From positions 62,001-126,000 of the forward strand of contig NZ_MLCL01000089.1 in the NCBI RefSeq assembly GCF_001942625.1: 64,000 bases of DNA, read 5' to 3'. Numbering within the stretch: position 1 is the stretch's first letter; every line of letters starts with the position of its first letter. The DNA comes from Mycobacterium syngnathidarum (GTDB taxonomy: Bacteria; Actinomycetota; Actinomycetes; Mycobacteriales; Mycobacteriaceae). This document shows positions 1-8,078 of this stretch, piece by piece. The notes under the pieces were generated by a model. The model searched no databases and had not been told where the DNA came from. It saw only the letters and a list, made by a program, of their open reading frames with translations. The position numbers and the translations under genes were made by a program.

Positions 1-736
1 GACGCGGGTCACCGAGTCCGCGAACGCCGTGACCACGACGATCACCGGCTCGCTGACCAAGCCCGTCAAGCCCAAGCTCAAGTCCAAGCCCAGCGCCGAG
101 GAGTTCGAGGCCGGCGAAGTCGCCAAGCTCAAGGACCTGTTCAACCCCAAGCAGGCGGCCGCGCCCAAGCCCACGGCCGACAGCGAGGCCGTGGTGCAGC
201 CGGAGAGCACCAGCCTGGCCACGCCCAAGCTCGCCGCGGTACAGACCCAGGTCGACACCGCCGCAGATGACCCGGCGTGGGATCCCAACCCGTTCCGCGC
301 CGAGGATCCGGAGCCGACGGACATCCCCGAGCCGATCATGAATCTGCGGAATGCCCTGATGGGGGCGTCACCCGATCAACTCGATCCGTTCGTCCGGGAA
401 GCCACCGAGCAGATCTACCGGGGCAGCCAGATCGTGCCGTGGGTCAACGCGGTGATCCCGATCAGCAAGATCCTGCCCAGTCTGGCGCCGGCGCTCGGCG
501 ATGACGAGGCGGCCCGCGACGCCCGGCAGACCATCATCATGGAGCTGATCAAGACCACTCCGCCGGGTTCGGCGGTGTACTACGGCTACGACATCGTCGC
601 CGACCTGATCAACCTGGAAACCCCGGGCGCCGAGCTGAAAGACACCGCTGTCGCCACGGTGTGGGACCTGCTCGATCCGTTCGAGCTCGCCCACAACAAG
701 GGCAACTCGGGGATCGGTAACGCGGCCGGCAGCTGA
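1..736 (+). CDS. C-terminal part of a large hypothetical protein (5' end outside window)
   Basis: The frame is open from base 2, so this is the 3' end of a longer gene; the GTG at 29 is unlikely to be the true start. About 244 residues are visible. The first third is rich in Lys, Pro and Ala with repeated KP/PKP units and looks like a disordered linker. The remainder is a more ordered, acidic domain with Trp/Pro-rich segments (DPAWDPNPF) and helices with short hydrophobic stretches (WVNAVIPISKILPSLAPAL). The tail ends in a Gly/Asn/Ser-rich stretch. I do not recognise the family. Similar tails occur in long mycobacterial surface proteins with Ig-like or cadherin-like repeats, but that is inference. 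The convergent transporter gene ends 11 bases downstream. Confidence 0.6.
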   Translation, partial: TRVTESANAVTTTITGSLTKPVKPKLKSKPSAEEFEAGEVAKLKDLFNPKQAAAPKPTADSEAVVQPESTSLATPKLAAVQTQVDTAADDPAWDPNPFRAEDPEPTDIPEPIMNLRNALMGASPDQLDPFVREATEQIYRGSQIVPWVNAVIPISKILPSLAPALGDDEAARDARQTIIMELIKTTPPGSAVYYGYDIVADLINLETPGAELKDTAVATVWDLLDPFELAHNKGNSGIGNAAGS

Positions 737-747
737 CCACCGCGCCC

Positions 748-2304
748 CTACTCCACCAGCGACGGTGTGTCGTACCGCAGCGTCTCGCCCCGGAAGAACT
801 CAGGGCTGCGAGACCGCCAGATCAACATGAGCACGGCACCGAAGAGCAGCACACCGAAGCCGATGAAGAACACCAGGCCGATGCCGCCGATCGCCGCACC
901 GCTGGCGTTCTCCGGATTCATGCTCTCGCCGATCGAGATCACGAACACCGCCGCCAATACGAGTCCGCCGAGGAGCGGGAACAAGAACTTGAACACCACG
1001 TTGTGGACGCTGGCGAACAACTCCCGGCGGAAGTACCAGACGCACGCAAACGCAGTGATGCCGTAGTACCAGCAGATCATGATGCCAAGGGCGGCAATGG
1101 TATCCAGCAGGGCGCTCTCCGAGAGCAGGCTCACCACGGTGTAGAAAACACCGGTGACCACGCCGGCGGTGATGGTCGCGAAGCTCGGCACCAGGTAGCG
1201 CGGGCTGACCTCGGCGAAGCGCGACGGGAAGGCCCGGTAGGCACCCATCGCGAGCATTGCGCGTGCGGCAGGAAGGAATGTGGTCTGCAGGCTGGCCACC
1301 GACGAGGCCAGGATCGCCAGAAACAGCAACGGGCCGGCCCACGTCCCCAGCACGGGGTCGGCCAGCGCGGCGAACACATTCTCGGCATTGTCCGGGTTGC
1401 CGAGTCCGAGATCGGTTTCCCCGACACCGGCAAACATCATGACCGCGACCGCGATCAGCAGATACGTCGCAAGGATGGACAGCACGCACAGCAGCCCGGC
1501 CCGGCCCGGCACCTTCGTCGGATCCTTGGATTCCTCTCCCAGTGTCAGACATGTGTCCCAGCCCCAGAAGGCGAAGATCGACCCCGTCACACCAACCACG
1601 AAGGCGCTCAACGCCAGCCCGCTGAATGGGTTGAACCAGTCCAGGTCGAACGACAACCCGGCCGGGGCGTCACCGCCACCCACACGGACGAACGCCATCA
1701 CCGCGAACGCCAGCAGCACCACCATCTGGAAACCGACCAGTACGTACTGGACCCGTTCACTGGTGGTGATGCCTCTACTGGCGATGGCGGTCGCGATCGC
1801 CAGGAACACCAGTGTGGTGACGATGTTGATGGCCTTGTTGTCGGAGAGCTCGGCGATCGAGGGTTGGTTGGCGATCCGGGCGATGAACAGATAGAAGAAC
1901 TCGACGGCGATCGCGGCCAGATTGGACAGCACGATGATGGACGCAACCACCATGCCCCAACCGCACATCCACCCGACATACGGACCAAATGCCTTGGTAG
2001 ACCAGGTGAACGACGCCCCACAATCGGGCGCACGTGAGTTGAGTTCACGATAAGCGTAGGCGGTCAGGAACATCGGTATGAACCCGGCGATGAAGATGGC
2101 GGGCATCTTCAAGCCGACCGCGGCGACGATCAGGCCGATGCTGGCAGTCAGCGTGTACCCGGGTGCCACACAAGAGATCCCGAGGATCGCACCAGACAAC
2201 GTGCCGACCTTGCCTGCGGCCAGCCCTTTCGACACCAATCCCGCGGAGTGTTCGGCTTCCTCGAGCTTCTGGTGGGACTGGCGTTCGGATGCCGACTCGC
2301 TCAT
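748..2304 (-). CDS. APC-superfamily amino acid permease
   Basis: Predicted inner-membrane amino acid or polyamine transporter of 518 residues, a normal length for the APC family. The protein has about twelve hydrophobic segments. The first (GTLSGAILGISCVAPGYTLT) has the Gly-rich broken-helix character of the APC substrate site, and a soluble N-terminus of about 35 residues precedes it. The start ATG overlaps the stop codon of the upstream universal stress protein gene by four bases, so the two are translationally coupled. Substrate cannot be deduced; amino acid/cation symport is the family default. Confident for family, not for substrate. Confidence 0.85.
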   Translation of the reverse strand: MSESASERQSHQKLEEAEHSAGLVSKGLAAGKVGTLSGAILGISCVAPGYTLTASIGLIVAAVGLKMPAIFIAGFIPMFLTAYAYRELNSRAPDCGASFTWSTKAFGPYVGWMCGWGMVVASIIVLSNLAAIAVEFFYLFIARIANQPSIAELSDNKAINIVTTLVFLAIATAIASRGITTSERVQYVLVGFQMVVLLAFAVMAFVRVGGGDAPAGLSFDLDWFNPFSGLALSAFVVGVTGSIFAFWGWDTCLTLGEESKDPTKVPGRAGLLCVLSILATYLLIAVAVMMFAGVGETDLGLGNPDNAENVFAALADPVLGTWAGPLLFLAILASSVASLQTTFLPAARAMLAMGAYRAFPSRFAEVSPRYLVPSFATITAGVVTGVFYTVVSLLSESALLDTIAALGIMICWYYGITAFACVWYFRRELFASVHNVVFKFLFPLLGGLVLAAVFVISIGESMNPENASGAAIGGIGLVFFIGFGVLLFGAVLMLIWRSRSPEFFRGETLRYDTPSLVE

Positions 2305-3203
2305 GACTTGTCCTCGCCGTCCTTCCGTTCGTCCCGGGGCACGACCACCATGGGTACGTCCAAAACCCGCAACATCTTTGCGGCGGTCGAACCGAGGAAG
2401 ATCCGCCGCGGCGCACTGAGCCGGCTGGATCCGACCATGATGACGTCACCGTCCTGCCAGCCCAACTGTTCGACGGCCGCTTCGACTGTTGGACCGTTCA
2501 CGATCGTGGACGTCACCGGAAAATCAGGAGGCAGTTCGTTTCTGGCCGCATCAAGGGTTCGCTCGGCATGTGCGAGCGCGTGCGCCCGGACCGCCTCGGC
2601 GTCGCCGCGTAGCGAGCCGAAGGCAGGATCCAGTGCCACCAGCGACACCAACCGCAAGGGGACATCCGCAGCCCGGCTGGCACGTACAGCGGTGTCGAGC
2701 AACAAGCCCGAGCCCTGGCGCTGGCCGATGGCACAAGTGATTTCGTGCACCCGCTGAACTTGGGAAAAGCGCGTCCCACGCGGCGCCACCGCAACCGGCA
2801 GCGGCGAGGAATGCAACAACTCGTTGACCACCGACCCCAGCGAGTAACTGCCGACCAGTCCCCCACCCGCGCCACCGACCACGATGGCGCTGGTCTGCAA
2901 CCGCAGCGCCTCGCGGATCAAACCGTCGGTGAACGACTCGTCAAAGCTGAGATGGGTGTGTGCCACAACGTCGTCGGGCACCAGCCCCCGTGCATCGTCG
3001 AGCCAACGCTGCGCTTGTTCGGCGACGACGTCTTCGTAGCCACCGCCTTTGGGCACGGTGCCCGGTGGCGCGGTGTCGGGCGGGAGCACGATGCAGATGT
3101 TGACCTCGGCACCCAGGGTCCGGGCGAACCGGACTGCCAAGGCCACCGCGTCGGCACCACCGGGGGTGGCCAGGTATCCAACGACCAAGTTCGCCTGCGT
3201 CAT
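2301..3203 (-). CDS. Universal stress protein with tandem UspA domains
   Basis: About 300 residues, the length of mycobacterial proteins with two Usp domains in a row. Domain 1 begins NLVVGYLATPGGADAV and ends with a Gly-rich nucleotide loop (GGAGGGLVGSYSLGSV). Domain 2 (from about residue 155) ends with GSSRLSAPRRIFLGST, close to the ATP-binding G-x2-G-x9-G-S/T pattern. I chose the start at MTQANL because homologous domains begin here; seven codons further upstream (MRDGWWQ) are also open. It overlaps the transporter gene by four bases, suggesting that it modulates, or is co-induced with, the permease. Cytosolic; the ligand is probably ATP. Confidence 0.85.
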   Translation of the reverse strand: MTQANLVVGYLATPGGADAVALAVRFARTLGAEVNICIVLPPDTAPPGTVPKGGGYEDVVAEQAQRWLDDARGLVPDDVVAHTHLSFDESFTDGLIREALRLQTSAIVVGGAGGGLVGSYSLGSVVNELLHSSPLPVAVAPRGTRFSQVQRVHEITCAIGQRQGSGLLLDTAVRASRAADVPLRLVSLVALDPAFGSLRGDAEAVRAHALAHAERTLDAARNELPPDFPVTSTIVNGPTVEAAVEQLGWQDGDVIMVGSSRLSAPRRIFLGSTAAKMLRVLDVPMVVVPRDERKDGEDKS

Positions 3204-3300
3204 CTGCCACCACCCATCCCGCACCGCGCCGTGCGAACGTCGTGGTTCGATCCTGTCAACCCACTACGCGGCGTGCAGGGCTTCTACGAAATTGCCTGGA

Positions 3301-4170
3301 TCAGGCGGAATACTCTGCGGCGCCGTCCTCCAGGACGAGCCGGGCCTCAGCTCCGTCGGGCCCGGCAGCCTCGGTGCGGAACACCGCCCGGCCCGGTTCG
3401 GTGCGCCAGATCGACGTCGTCAGCGTCTCGCCTGGGAACACCGGCGAACTGAACCGCGCCGCCACCGCATGAACCTTCGTGGCGTCGCCGCCGCCGAGCT
3501 CGGCAACCAGTGCCCGGCCGGCCACCCCGTATGTGCACAGCCCGTGCAGGATCGGTTTCGGGAACCCGGCGAGATTCTTCGCGAACCAGGGATCACTGTG
3601 CAGGGGGTTGCGGTCCCCGGAGAGCCGGTAGATCAGCGCCTGGTCCTCGCGGGTGGGCAGCGCCACCTGGGCGTCGGGTTCGCGGTCGGGAATCTGCGGT
3701 GCCTCCGGGCGCTGCCCGGGCTGGCCGCCGAACCCGCCTTCGCCCCGAATCACCACGGTGGTAAGGGTTTCCGCGACAACCTCGCCGCTGGCCGGATCGG
3801 TGCCGATGCCCTTGAGCATGACCACCGCGTTCTTGCCTTCCCCCTTGTCCTGAATGTCAGCAACCTCGGAGACCACGGTCAACTTTCCGGCCGGCGGCAG
3901 CGGCCGGTGCAGCCGGATCTCCTGGGACCCGTGCAGCAGCATGCTGAAGTTGAAGGTGCCGATCTTCAGTGCCGCCGGGAACGCCGAGCACGCGATCACC
4001 GCATACGTCGGCAACACCTGTTGCTCGATCTCGTGGCTGTTCTCGGTGGTGAAGGCAAGGTCATCGGTTCCCGCGCCGACGCCGATGGCGTACAGCAGGG
4101 TGTCGCGGTCGGTCCAGTCGAACGGGATCGGATCGGTCGTCGCGCCTATGGCGTCCGGATTGAGAGGCAT
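3301..4170 (-). CDS. htdY: MaoC-like 3-hydroxyacyl-thioester dehydratase HtdY
   Basis: 289 residues with double-hotdog hydratase architecture. The N-terminal hotdog contains LLYAIGVGAG and QQVLPTYAV. The C-terminal MaoC domain carries the catalytic hydratase-2 motif in YRLSGDRNPLHSDP (Asp and His), followed by GFPKPILHGLCTYG. Residue by residue it resembles M. tuberculosis Rv3389c (HtdY), also about 290 aa and also next to acrA1. Expected role: hydration/dehydration of (3R)-hydroxyacyl thioesters in fatty acid or sterol side-chain metabolism. The frame stays open far upstream, but only the part from MPLNPDAIG is real; beyond it the ORF is antisense to acrA1. It is divergent from acrA1 across 60 bases. 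Confidence 0.9.
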   Translation of the reverse strand: MPLNPDAIGATTDPIPFDWTDRDTLLYAIGVGAGTDDLAFTTENSHEIEQQVLPTYAVIACSAFPAALKIGTFNFSMLLHGSQEIRLHRPLPPAGKLTVVSEVADIQDKGEGKNAVVMLKGIGTDPASGEVVAETLTTVVIRGEGGFGGQPGQRPEAPQIPDREPDAQVALPTREDQALIYRLSGDRNPLHSDPWFAKNLAGFPKPILHGLCTYGVAGRALVAELGGGDATKVHAVAARFSSPVFPGETLTTSIWRTEPGRAVFRTEAAGPDGAEARLVLEDGAAEYSA

Positions 4171-4230
4171 GCGTGCCGACGATAGTTGAGGCGGCCGCCC
4201 ATGTTGACGTTTGCCAAATCTAGGGCCACG

Positions 4231-6258
4231 ATGGCTCGCATGCGTTATGTCGTTACCGGCGGTACCGGGTTTATCGGCCGCCGAGTGATCACCCGGATTC
4301 TGTCCCGTGACCCCGGCGCCGAGGTGTGGGTGCTGGTGCGCCGTGAGTCGTTGACACGGTTCGAGAAGCTCGCCCAAAACTGGGATGATCGAGTGAAACC
4401 GCTGGTCGGTGACCTGACCGCGGCTGATCTCGGGTTGTCCGACACCGATATCGCCGACCTCGGTGACATCTCCCATGTGGTGCACTGCGCGGCGATCTAC
4501 GACATGACCGTGGGCGAGGCCGAGCAACGGGCCGCCAACGTCGAGGGCACCCGCGCGGTGATCGCACTGGCCCAGCGCCTGGATGCCACATTGCACCACG
4601 TGTCCTCGATCGCGGTGGCCGGCAACCATCGGGGCGTGTTCACCGAGGCCGATTTCGACGTCGCCCAGGACCTGCCCACGCCGTATCACCAGACCAAGTT
4701 CGAGGCCGAACTGCTGGTCCGCTCGGCGCCGGGCCTGCGCTACCGGGTATACCGCCCGGCGGTTGTGGTCGGCGATTCGCAGACCGGCGAGATGGACAAG
4801 ATCGACGGCCCGTACTACTTCTTCGGCGTGCTGGCGCGGCTGGCAGCACTGCCCAAGTTCACCCCGATGATGCTGCCCGACTCGGGCCGGACCAACGTCG
4901 TACCGGTGGACTATGTGGTGGCAGCGGTTGTCCATCTGATGCACGTCGACGACAAGGACGGTGAGACGTTCCACCTCACCGCGCCGAAGACCACCGGACT
5001 GCGCGACATCTACCGCGGAGTGGCCGTCGAAGCCGGCCTGCCGCCGCTGCGCGGCTCGCTGCCGCGGGCCACCGCGGCACCGGTCTTGCGGGCACGGGGA
5101 CGGGCCAAGGCGGTGCGCAACATCGTCTCCACCCAGTTGGGGATCCCCGGCGATGTGCTCGACGTGGCCGAGTTGAGGCCGACATTCACCGCCGACTACA
5201 CCACCGCCGTGTTGCGCGGCACCGGGATCGCGGTACCTGAATTCAGCACGTACGCACCGAAACTGTGGCGGTACTGGGCTGAGCACCTCGACCCGGACCG
5301 GGCGCGGCGCGACGACCCGGCCGGCCCCCTGGTCGGCAAGCACGTCATCATCACCGGCGCCTCCAGCGGCATCGGCCGGGCCTCGGCCATCGCCATCGCC
5401 GAGCGCGGCGCCTGCGTCTTCGCCCTGGCCCGCAACGGGGAGGCACTCGACGACCTGGTCGCCGAGATCCGCTCGGCAGGCGGGCAGGCCTATGCATTCA
5501 CCTGCGACGTCACCGATTCGGCGTCGGTCGAGCACACGGTCAAGGACATCCTCGGCCGGTTCGACCACGTCGACTACCTGGTGAACAACGCCGGCCGGTC
5601 GATCCGCCGCTCGGTGGTGAACTCGACGGACCGCTTGCACGACTACGAGCGGGTGATGGCGGTCAACTACTTCGGCTCGGTGCGGATGGTGCTGGCGCTG
5701 CTGCCGCACTGGCGCGAACGCCGGTTCGGTCATGTGGTCAACGTGTCCAGCGCGGGGGTACAGGCCAACAGCCCGAAGTACAGCGCCTACCTCCCGTCCA
5801 AGGCCGCGCTGGATGCGTTCTCCGAGGTGGTCGGCACCGAAACCCTCTCCGATCACATCACGTTCACCAATATCCATATGCCGTTGGTGAAGACGCCGAT
5901 GATCGCGCCGTCACGCAAGCTCAACCCGGTACCGCCCATCTCGGCCGAACATGCCGCGGCCATGGTGGTGCGCGGCTTGGTCGACAAACCGGCCCGGATC
6001 GACACCCCGCTCGGGACCGTCGCCGATTTCGGGAATTACCTGACCCCGAAACTGTCCCGACGCGTTCTGCACCAGCTGTATCTGGGCTACCCGGATTCGG
6101 CCGCCGCACGTGGCGTCGGCACCGACGGGCCGGATCGCGTTGAAGCGCAACGACGCCCGAAGCGACCCGTCCGCAGCAGACGCAACCTGCGGGTCCCGCG
6201 GGCGGTGGCCCGCCCGGTCAAGCGGGCGGTGCGGTTGGTGCCCGGGGTGCACTGGTAG
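4231..6258 (+). CDS. acrA1: Bidomain SDR, fatty acyl-CoA reductase AcrA1
   Basis: 675 residues in two Rossmann units. The N-terminal extended-SDR domain starts RYVVTGGTGFIGRR and has a YHQTK active site, as in NAD-dependent epimerases and fatty acyl reductases. From about residue 370 a classical SDR follows: ITGASSGIG, VNNAGRS, and YLPSK as the catalytic Tyr-x3-Lys. This two-domain layout and the position between htdY and iunH match M. tuberculosis Rv3391 (AcrA1), an acyl-CoA reductase giving fatty aldehydes or alcohols. The C-terminus is Arg-rich and basic. I chose ATG 4231 because AGGG lies at a suitable distance; ATG 4240 is the alternative. lpqD and cmaA1, neighbours in M. tuberculosis, are absent. 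Confidence 0.85.
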   Translation: MARMRYVVTGGTGFIGRRVITRILSRDPGAEVWVLVRRESLTRFEKLAQNWDDRVKPLVGDLTAADLGLSDTDIADLGDISHVVHCAAIYDMTVGEAEQRAANVEGTRAVIALAQRLDATLHHVSSIAVAGNHRGVFTEADFDVAQDLPTPYHQTKFEAELLVRSAPGLRYRVYRPAVVVGDSQTGEMDKIDGPYYFFGVLARLAALPKFTPMMLPDSGRTNVVPVDYVVAAVVHLMHVDDKDGETFHLTAPKTTGLRDIYRGVAVEAGLPPLRGSLPRATAAPVLRARGRAKAVRNIVSTQLGIPGDVLDVAELRPTFTADYTTAVLRGTGIAVPEFSTYAPKLWRYWAEHLDPDRARRDDPAGPLVGKHVIITGASSGIGRASAIAIAERGACVFALARNGEALDDLVAEIRSAGGQAYAFTCDVTDSASVEHTVKDILGRFDHVDYLVNNAGRSIRRSVVNSTDRLHDYERVMAVNYFGSVRMVLALLPHWRERRFGHVVNVSSAGVQANSPKYSAYLPSKAALDAFSEVVGTETLSDHITFTNIHMPLVKTPMIAPSRKLNPVPPISAEHAAAMVVRGLVDKPARIDTPLGTVADFGNYLTPKLSRRVLHQLYLGYPDSAAARGVGTDGPDRVEAQRRPKRPVRSRRNLRVPRAVARPVKRAVRLVPGVHW

Positions 6259-6295
6259 CCGATCTGGGTCATGTCGTTGGCTTATCCTTGGCACG

Positions 6296-7342
6296 GTGAC
6301 GTCATCCGTAATTCCCGTGTTCGCCGACGTCGATACCGGTGTCGATGACGCCATGGCGCTGGCATATCTGTTCGCCAGCCCTGAGGCCGAACTGGTCGGT
6401 ATCGCCTCTACCGCGGGAAACGTTCCGGTGCAACAGGTCTGTGCCAACAACCTCGGCATGCTGGAGCTGTGTGGGGTGGCGGGGGTCCCGGTCTCCAAGG
6501 GGGCCGAACAGCCGTTGAGCGCACCCCTGCGCACCGCCGAGGACACCCACGGGCCACAAGGCCTGGGATATGCGCAGTTGCCGAACAGCGATCGGCTGCT
6601 CACCGCGCACGATGCCGCCGAGGCCTGGGTACGCGCCGCACGCGCGCACCCGGGCGAATTGATCGGCCTGGCCACCGGCCCGCTGACCAACCTGGCGCTG
6701 GCCATGCGCGCCGAACCCACTTTGCCCAAGCTGCTGCGCCGGTTGGTGATCATGGGCGGGGCCTTCGACTATCGCGGCAACACCACACCGGTGTCGGAAT
6801 GGAACATCAGTGTGGACCCCGAGTCTGCCGCCGAGGTATTCAGCGGTTGGAACGCCGCCTGGGGCCACGATGATGCGGAACATGTGCCAATCGTGTTGGG
6901 CCTCAACCTGACCGAGAACATCGCGATGACGCCCGCACTACTGAACCGATTGGCGGCCGCGGCCGGCTCCCCATCGGCACCGATGAGCGTGCTCGACGAG
7001 CGGGGCACGCGGTCCAGCGCGGACAATCCGTTGATCCGCGTGCTCGAGGACTCCATGCGGTTCTACTTCGAGTTCCACTTCGACACCGGCGACGGCTACC
7101 TGGCCCACCTGCACGATCCCCTGGCCGCTGCCGTCGCCCTGGACCCGGAGTTGGTGAGCTACCGGGAGACCACAGTCGATGTCGAGCTGAGCGGAACTCT
7201 GACCCGCGGCATGACGGTGGCCGACTGGCGCGGACACTGGGGCCGTCGACCCAATGCACTGATCGGCACCGAGGTCGACCCGTCGGTGTTCTTCGACCGG
7301 TTTATCAGCCGGGTCGGGGAATTCGCACAGCGTTTGAGCTGA
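6296..7342 (+). CDS. iunH: Inosine-uridine preferring nucleoside hydrolase
   Basis: 348 residues. The N-terminus PVFADVDTGVDDAMAL is the calcium-binding DxDxGxDD signature of nucleoside hydrolases, which split ribonucleosides into base and ribose for purine and pyrimidine salvage. Further family marks are ATGPLTNLALA and IMGGAFDYRGN. The GTG start lies immediately before the conserved Asp cluster and 37 bases after acrA1, so co-transcription with acrA1 is plausible. It matches Rv3393 by position. Longer upstream starts would run into acrA1 in another frame and are not supported. Confidence 0.88.
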   Translation: MTSSVIPVFADVDTGVDDAMALAYLFASPEAELVGIASTAGNVPVQQVCANNLGMLELCGVAGVPVSKGAEQPLSAPLRTAEDTHGPQGLGYAQLPNSDRLLTAHDAAEAWVRAARAHPGELIGLATGPLTNLALAMRAEPTLPKLLRRLVIMGGAFDYRGNTTPVSEWNISVDPESAAEVFSGWNAAWGHDDAEHVPIVLGLNLTENIAMTPALLNRLAAAAGSPSAPMSVLDERGTRSSADNPLIRVLEDSMRFYFEFHFDTGDGYLAHLHDPLAAAVALDPELVSYRETTVDVELSGTLTRGMTVADWRGHWGRRPNALIGTEVDPSVFFDRFISRVGEFAQRLS

Positions 7343-7353
7343 CCAGCCCGACG

Positions 7354-7770
7354 CTAGACGGCGATAACGGTAACGAGATCCTCCAACCCGCGAAAATCAT
7401 CCGGGTTCCGTGTAACGACGGGCATGCCCTCGGCAATGGCCACCGCCGCGATCATCAGATCGGCGAATCGTTTTCGCGGTTGTCGTTTCGCCGAAACCAC
7501 TGCGCTCGCCACCCGGCCATAGGCTCGTGCCGCCTCGACGCCGAAAGGGACCGGATCGAAAACCGCTTCTGCCCGCTGCAGGCGATCTTGTCTCCTGGCA
7601 CGTTCAGCGGGATCGGTCGTTGACACCGGACCGGCGGCAAGCTCCGCGAGCGTCACTGCGCTGATCGCAATCTGCTCAGGAAGATCCTCCGGGCTCAGCG
7701 ATTCCAGATCTACGACCACGGAGGTGTCAAGTAATCCCGCCTTGGCACGAACTTTCGCCCGTTCAGACAC
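7354..7770 (-). CDS. PIN-domain toxin, VapC family
   Basis: 138 residues with the acidic PIN-nuclease set: Asp15 (LLDTSVVVDLE), Glu43 (TLAELAAG), Asp104 (RFADLMIAA) and Asp124/125 (RNPDDF). VapC toxins are Mg-dependent RNases that cut tRNA or rRNA and are held inactive by their antitoxin. I chose the GTG start because it overlaps the antitoxin stop (GTGTCTGA), the usual coupling in these operons; the frame is open upstream but would overlap the antitoxin by about 100 bases. All catalytic residues are present, so the toxin looks functional. It is not at the position of vapBC47 of M. tuberculosis. Confidence 0.88.
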   Translation of the reverse strand: MSERAKVRAKAGLLDTSVVVDLESLSPEDLPEQIAISAVTLAELAAGPVSTTDPAERARRQDRLQRAEAVFDPVPFGVEAARAYGRVASAVVSAKRQPRKRFADLMIAAVAIAEGMPVVTRNPDDFRGLEDLVTVIAV

Positions 7771-8017
7771 TAGGTGCCGGATCTTGGTCAGCGAGTGCAT
7801 CCACATCAGCTCGGAACCGAACCCCATCGACCGTAGGAGCATGACGGAACAACTCAACTGCGATGTGCGCATCCATCAGCCGTCGCCGCCGCAACGGACG
7901 AAGTTCCCCGACAGGCTCGCGATTACGGGTGATGACGAACGTCTTCCCCTCATCCAATGCCCGCAGGACCCGCCCGCTGTCGTTACGCAATTCGCGCTGA
8001 CTGATTTCTTCGGTCAT
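7763..8017 (-). CDS. Phd/YefM-type antitoxin partnering the PIN toxin
   Basis: 84 residues. The N-terminal part (EISQRELRNDSGRVLRALDEGKTFVITRNREPVGEL) is typical of prevent-host-death antitoxins: a DNA-binding dimerisation fold followed by a flexible toxin-wrapping C-terminus. It precedes the toxin with an 8-base overlap. A strong inverted repeat lies directly upstream of the ATG and is the likely autoregulatory operator. Five extra in-frame residues upstream (MLRLG) would place the start inside that palindrome, so MTEEIS is preferred. Confidence 0.85.
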   Translation of the reverse strand: MTEEISQRELRNDSGRVLRALDEGKTFVITRNREPVGELRPLRRRRLMDAHIAVELFRHAPTVDGVRFRADVDALADQDPAPSV

Positions 8018-8020
8018 ACC

Positions 8021-8047
8021 CAAGCGTAGCACTGCATGCTACGCTTG
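8021..8047. promoter_or_regulatory. Operator palindrome of the vapBC-like operon
   Basis: Perfect inverted repeat with 11-base arms CAAGCGTAGCA and TGCTACGCTTG separated by CTGCA. It ends three bases upstream of the antitoxin start codon, where antitoxin or toxin-antitoxin complexes normally bind to repress their own operon. The symmetry and position are seen; the binding is inferred. Confidence 0.75.
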
Positions 8048-8078
8048 CCACCTCGTCATTTAGCGGCTCCCTAAGACT

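Noticed and set aside
1003..2037. 344-codon plus-strand open frame over the APC gene
   Set aside because: Shadow of the transporter; His/Gln/Arg-rich with no recognisable fold, a common effect of GC-rich third positions.
3301..5877. 858-codon open frame on the minus strand
   Set aside because: Only the part up to 4170 is coding (htdY). The rest is antisense to acrA1 with Arg/Gly/His-rich shadow composition.
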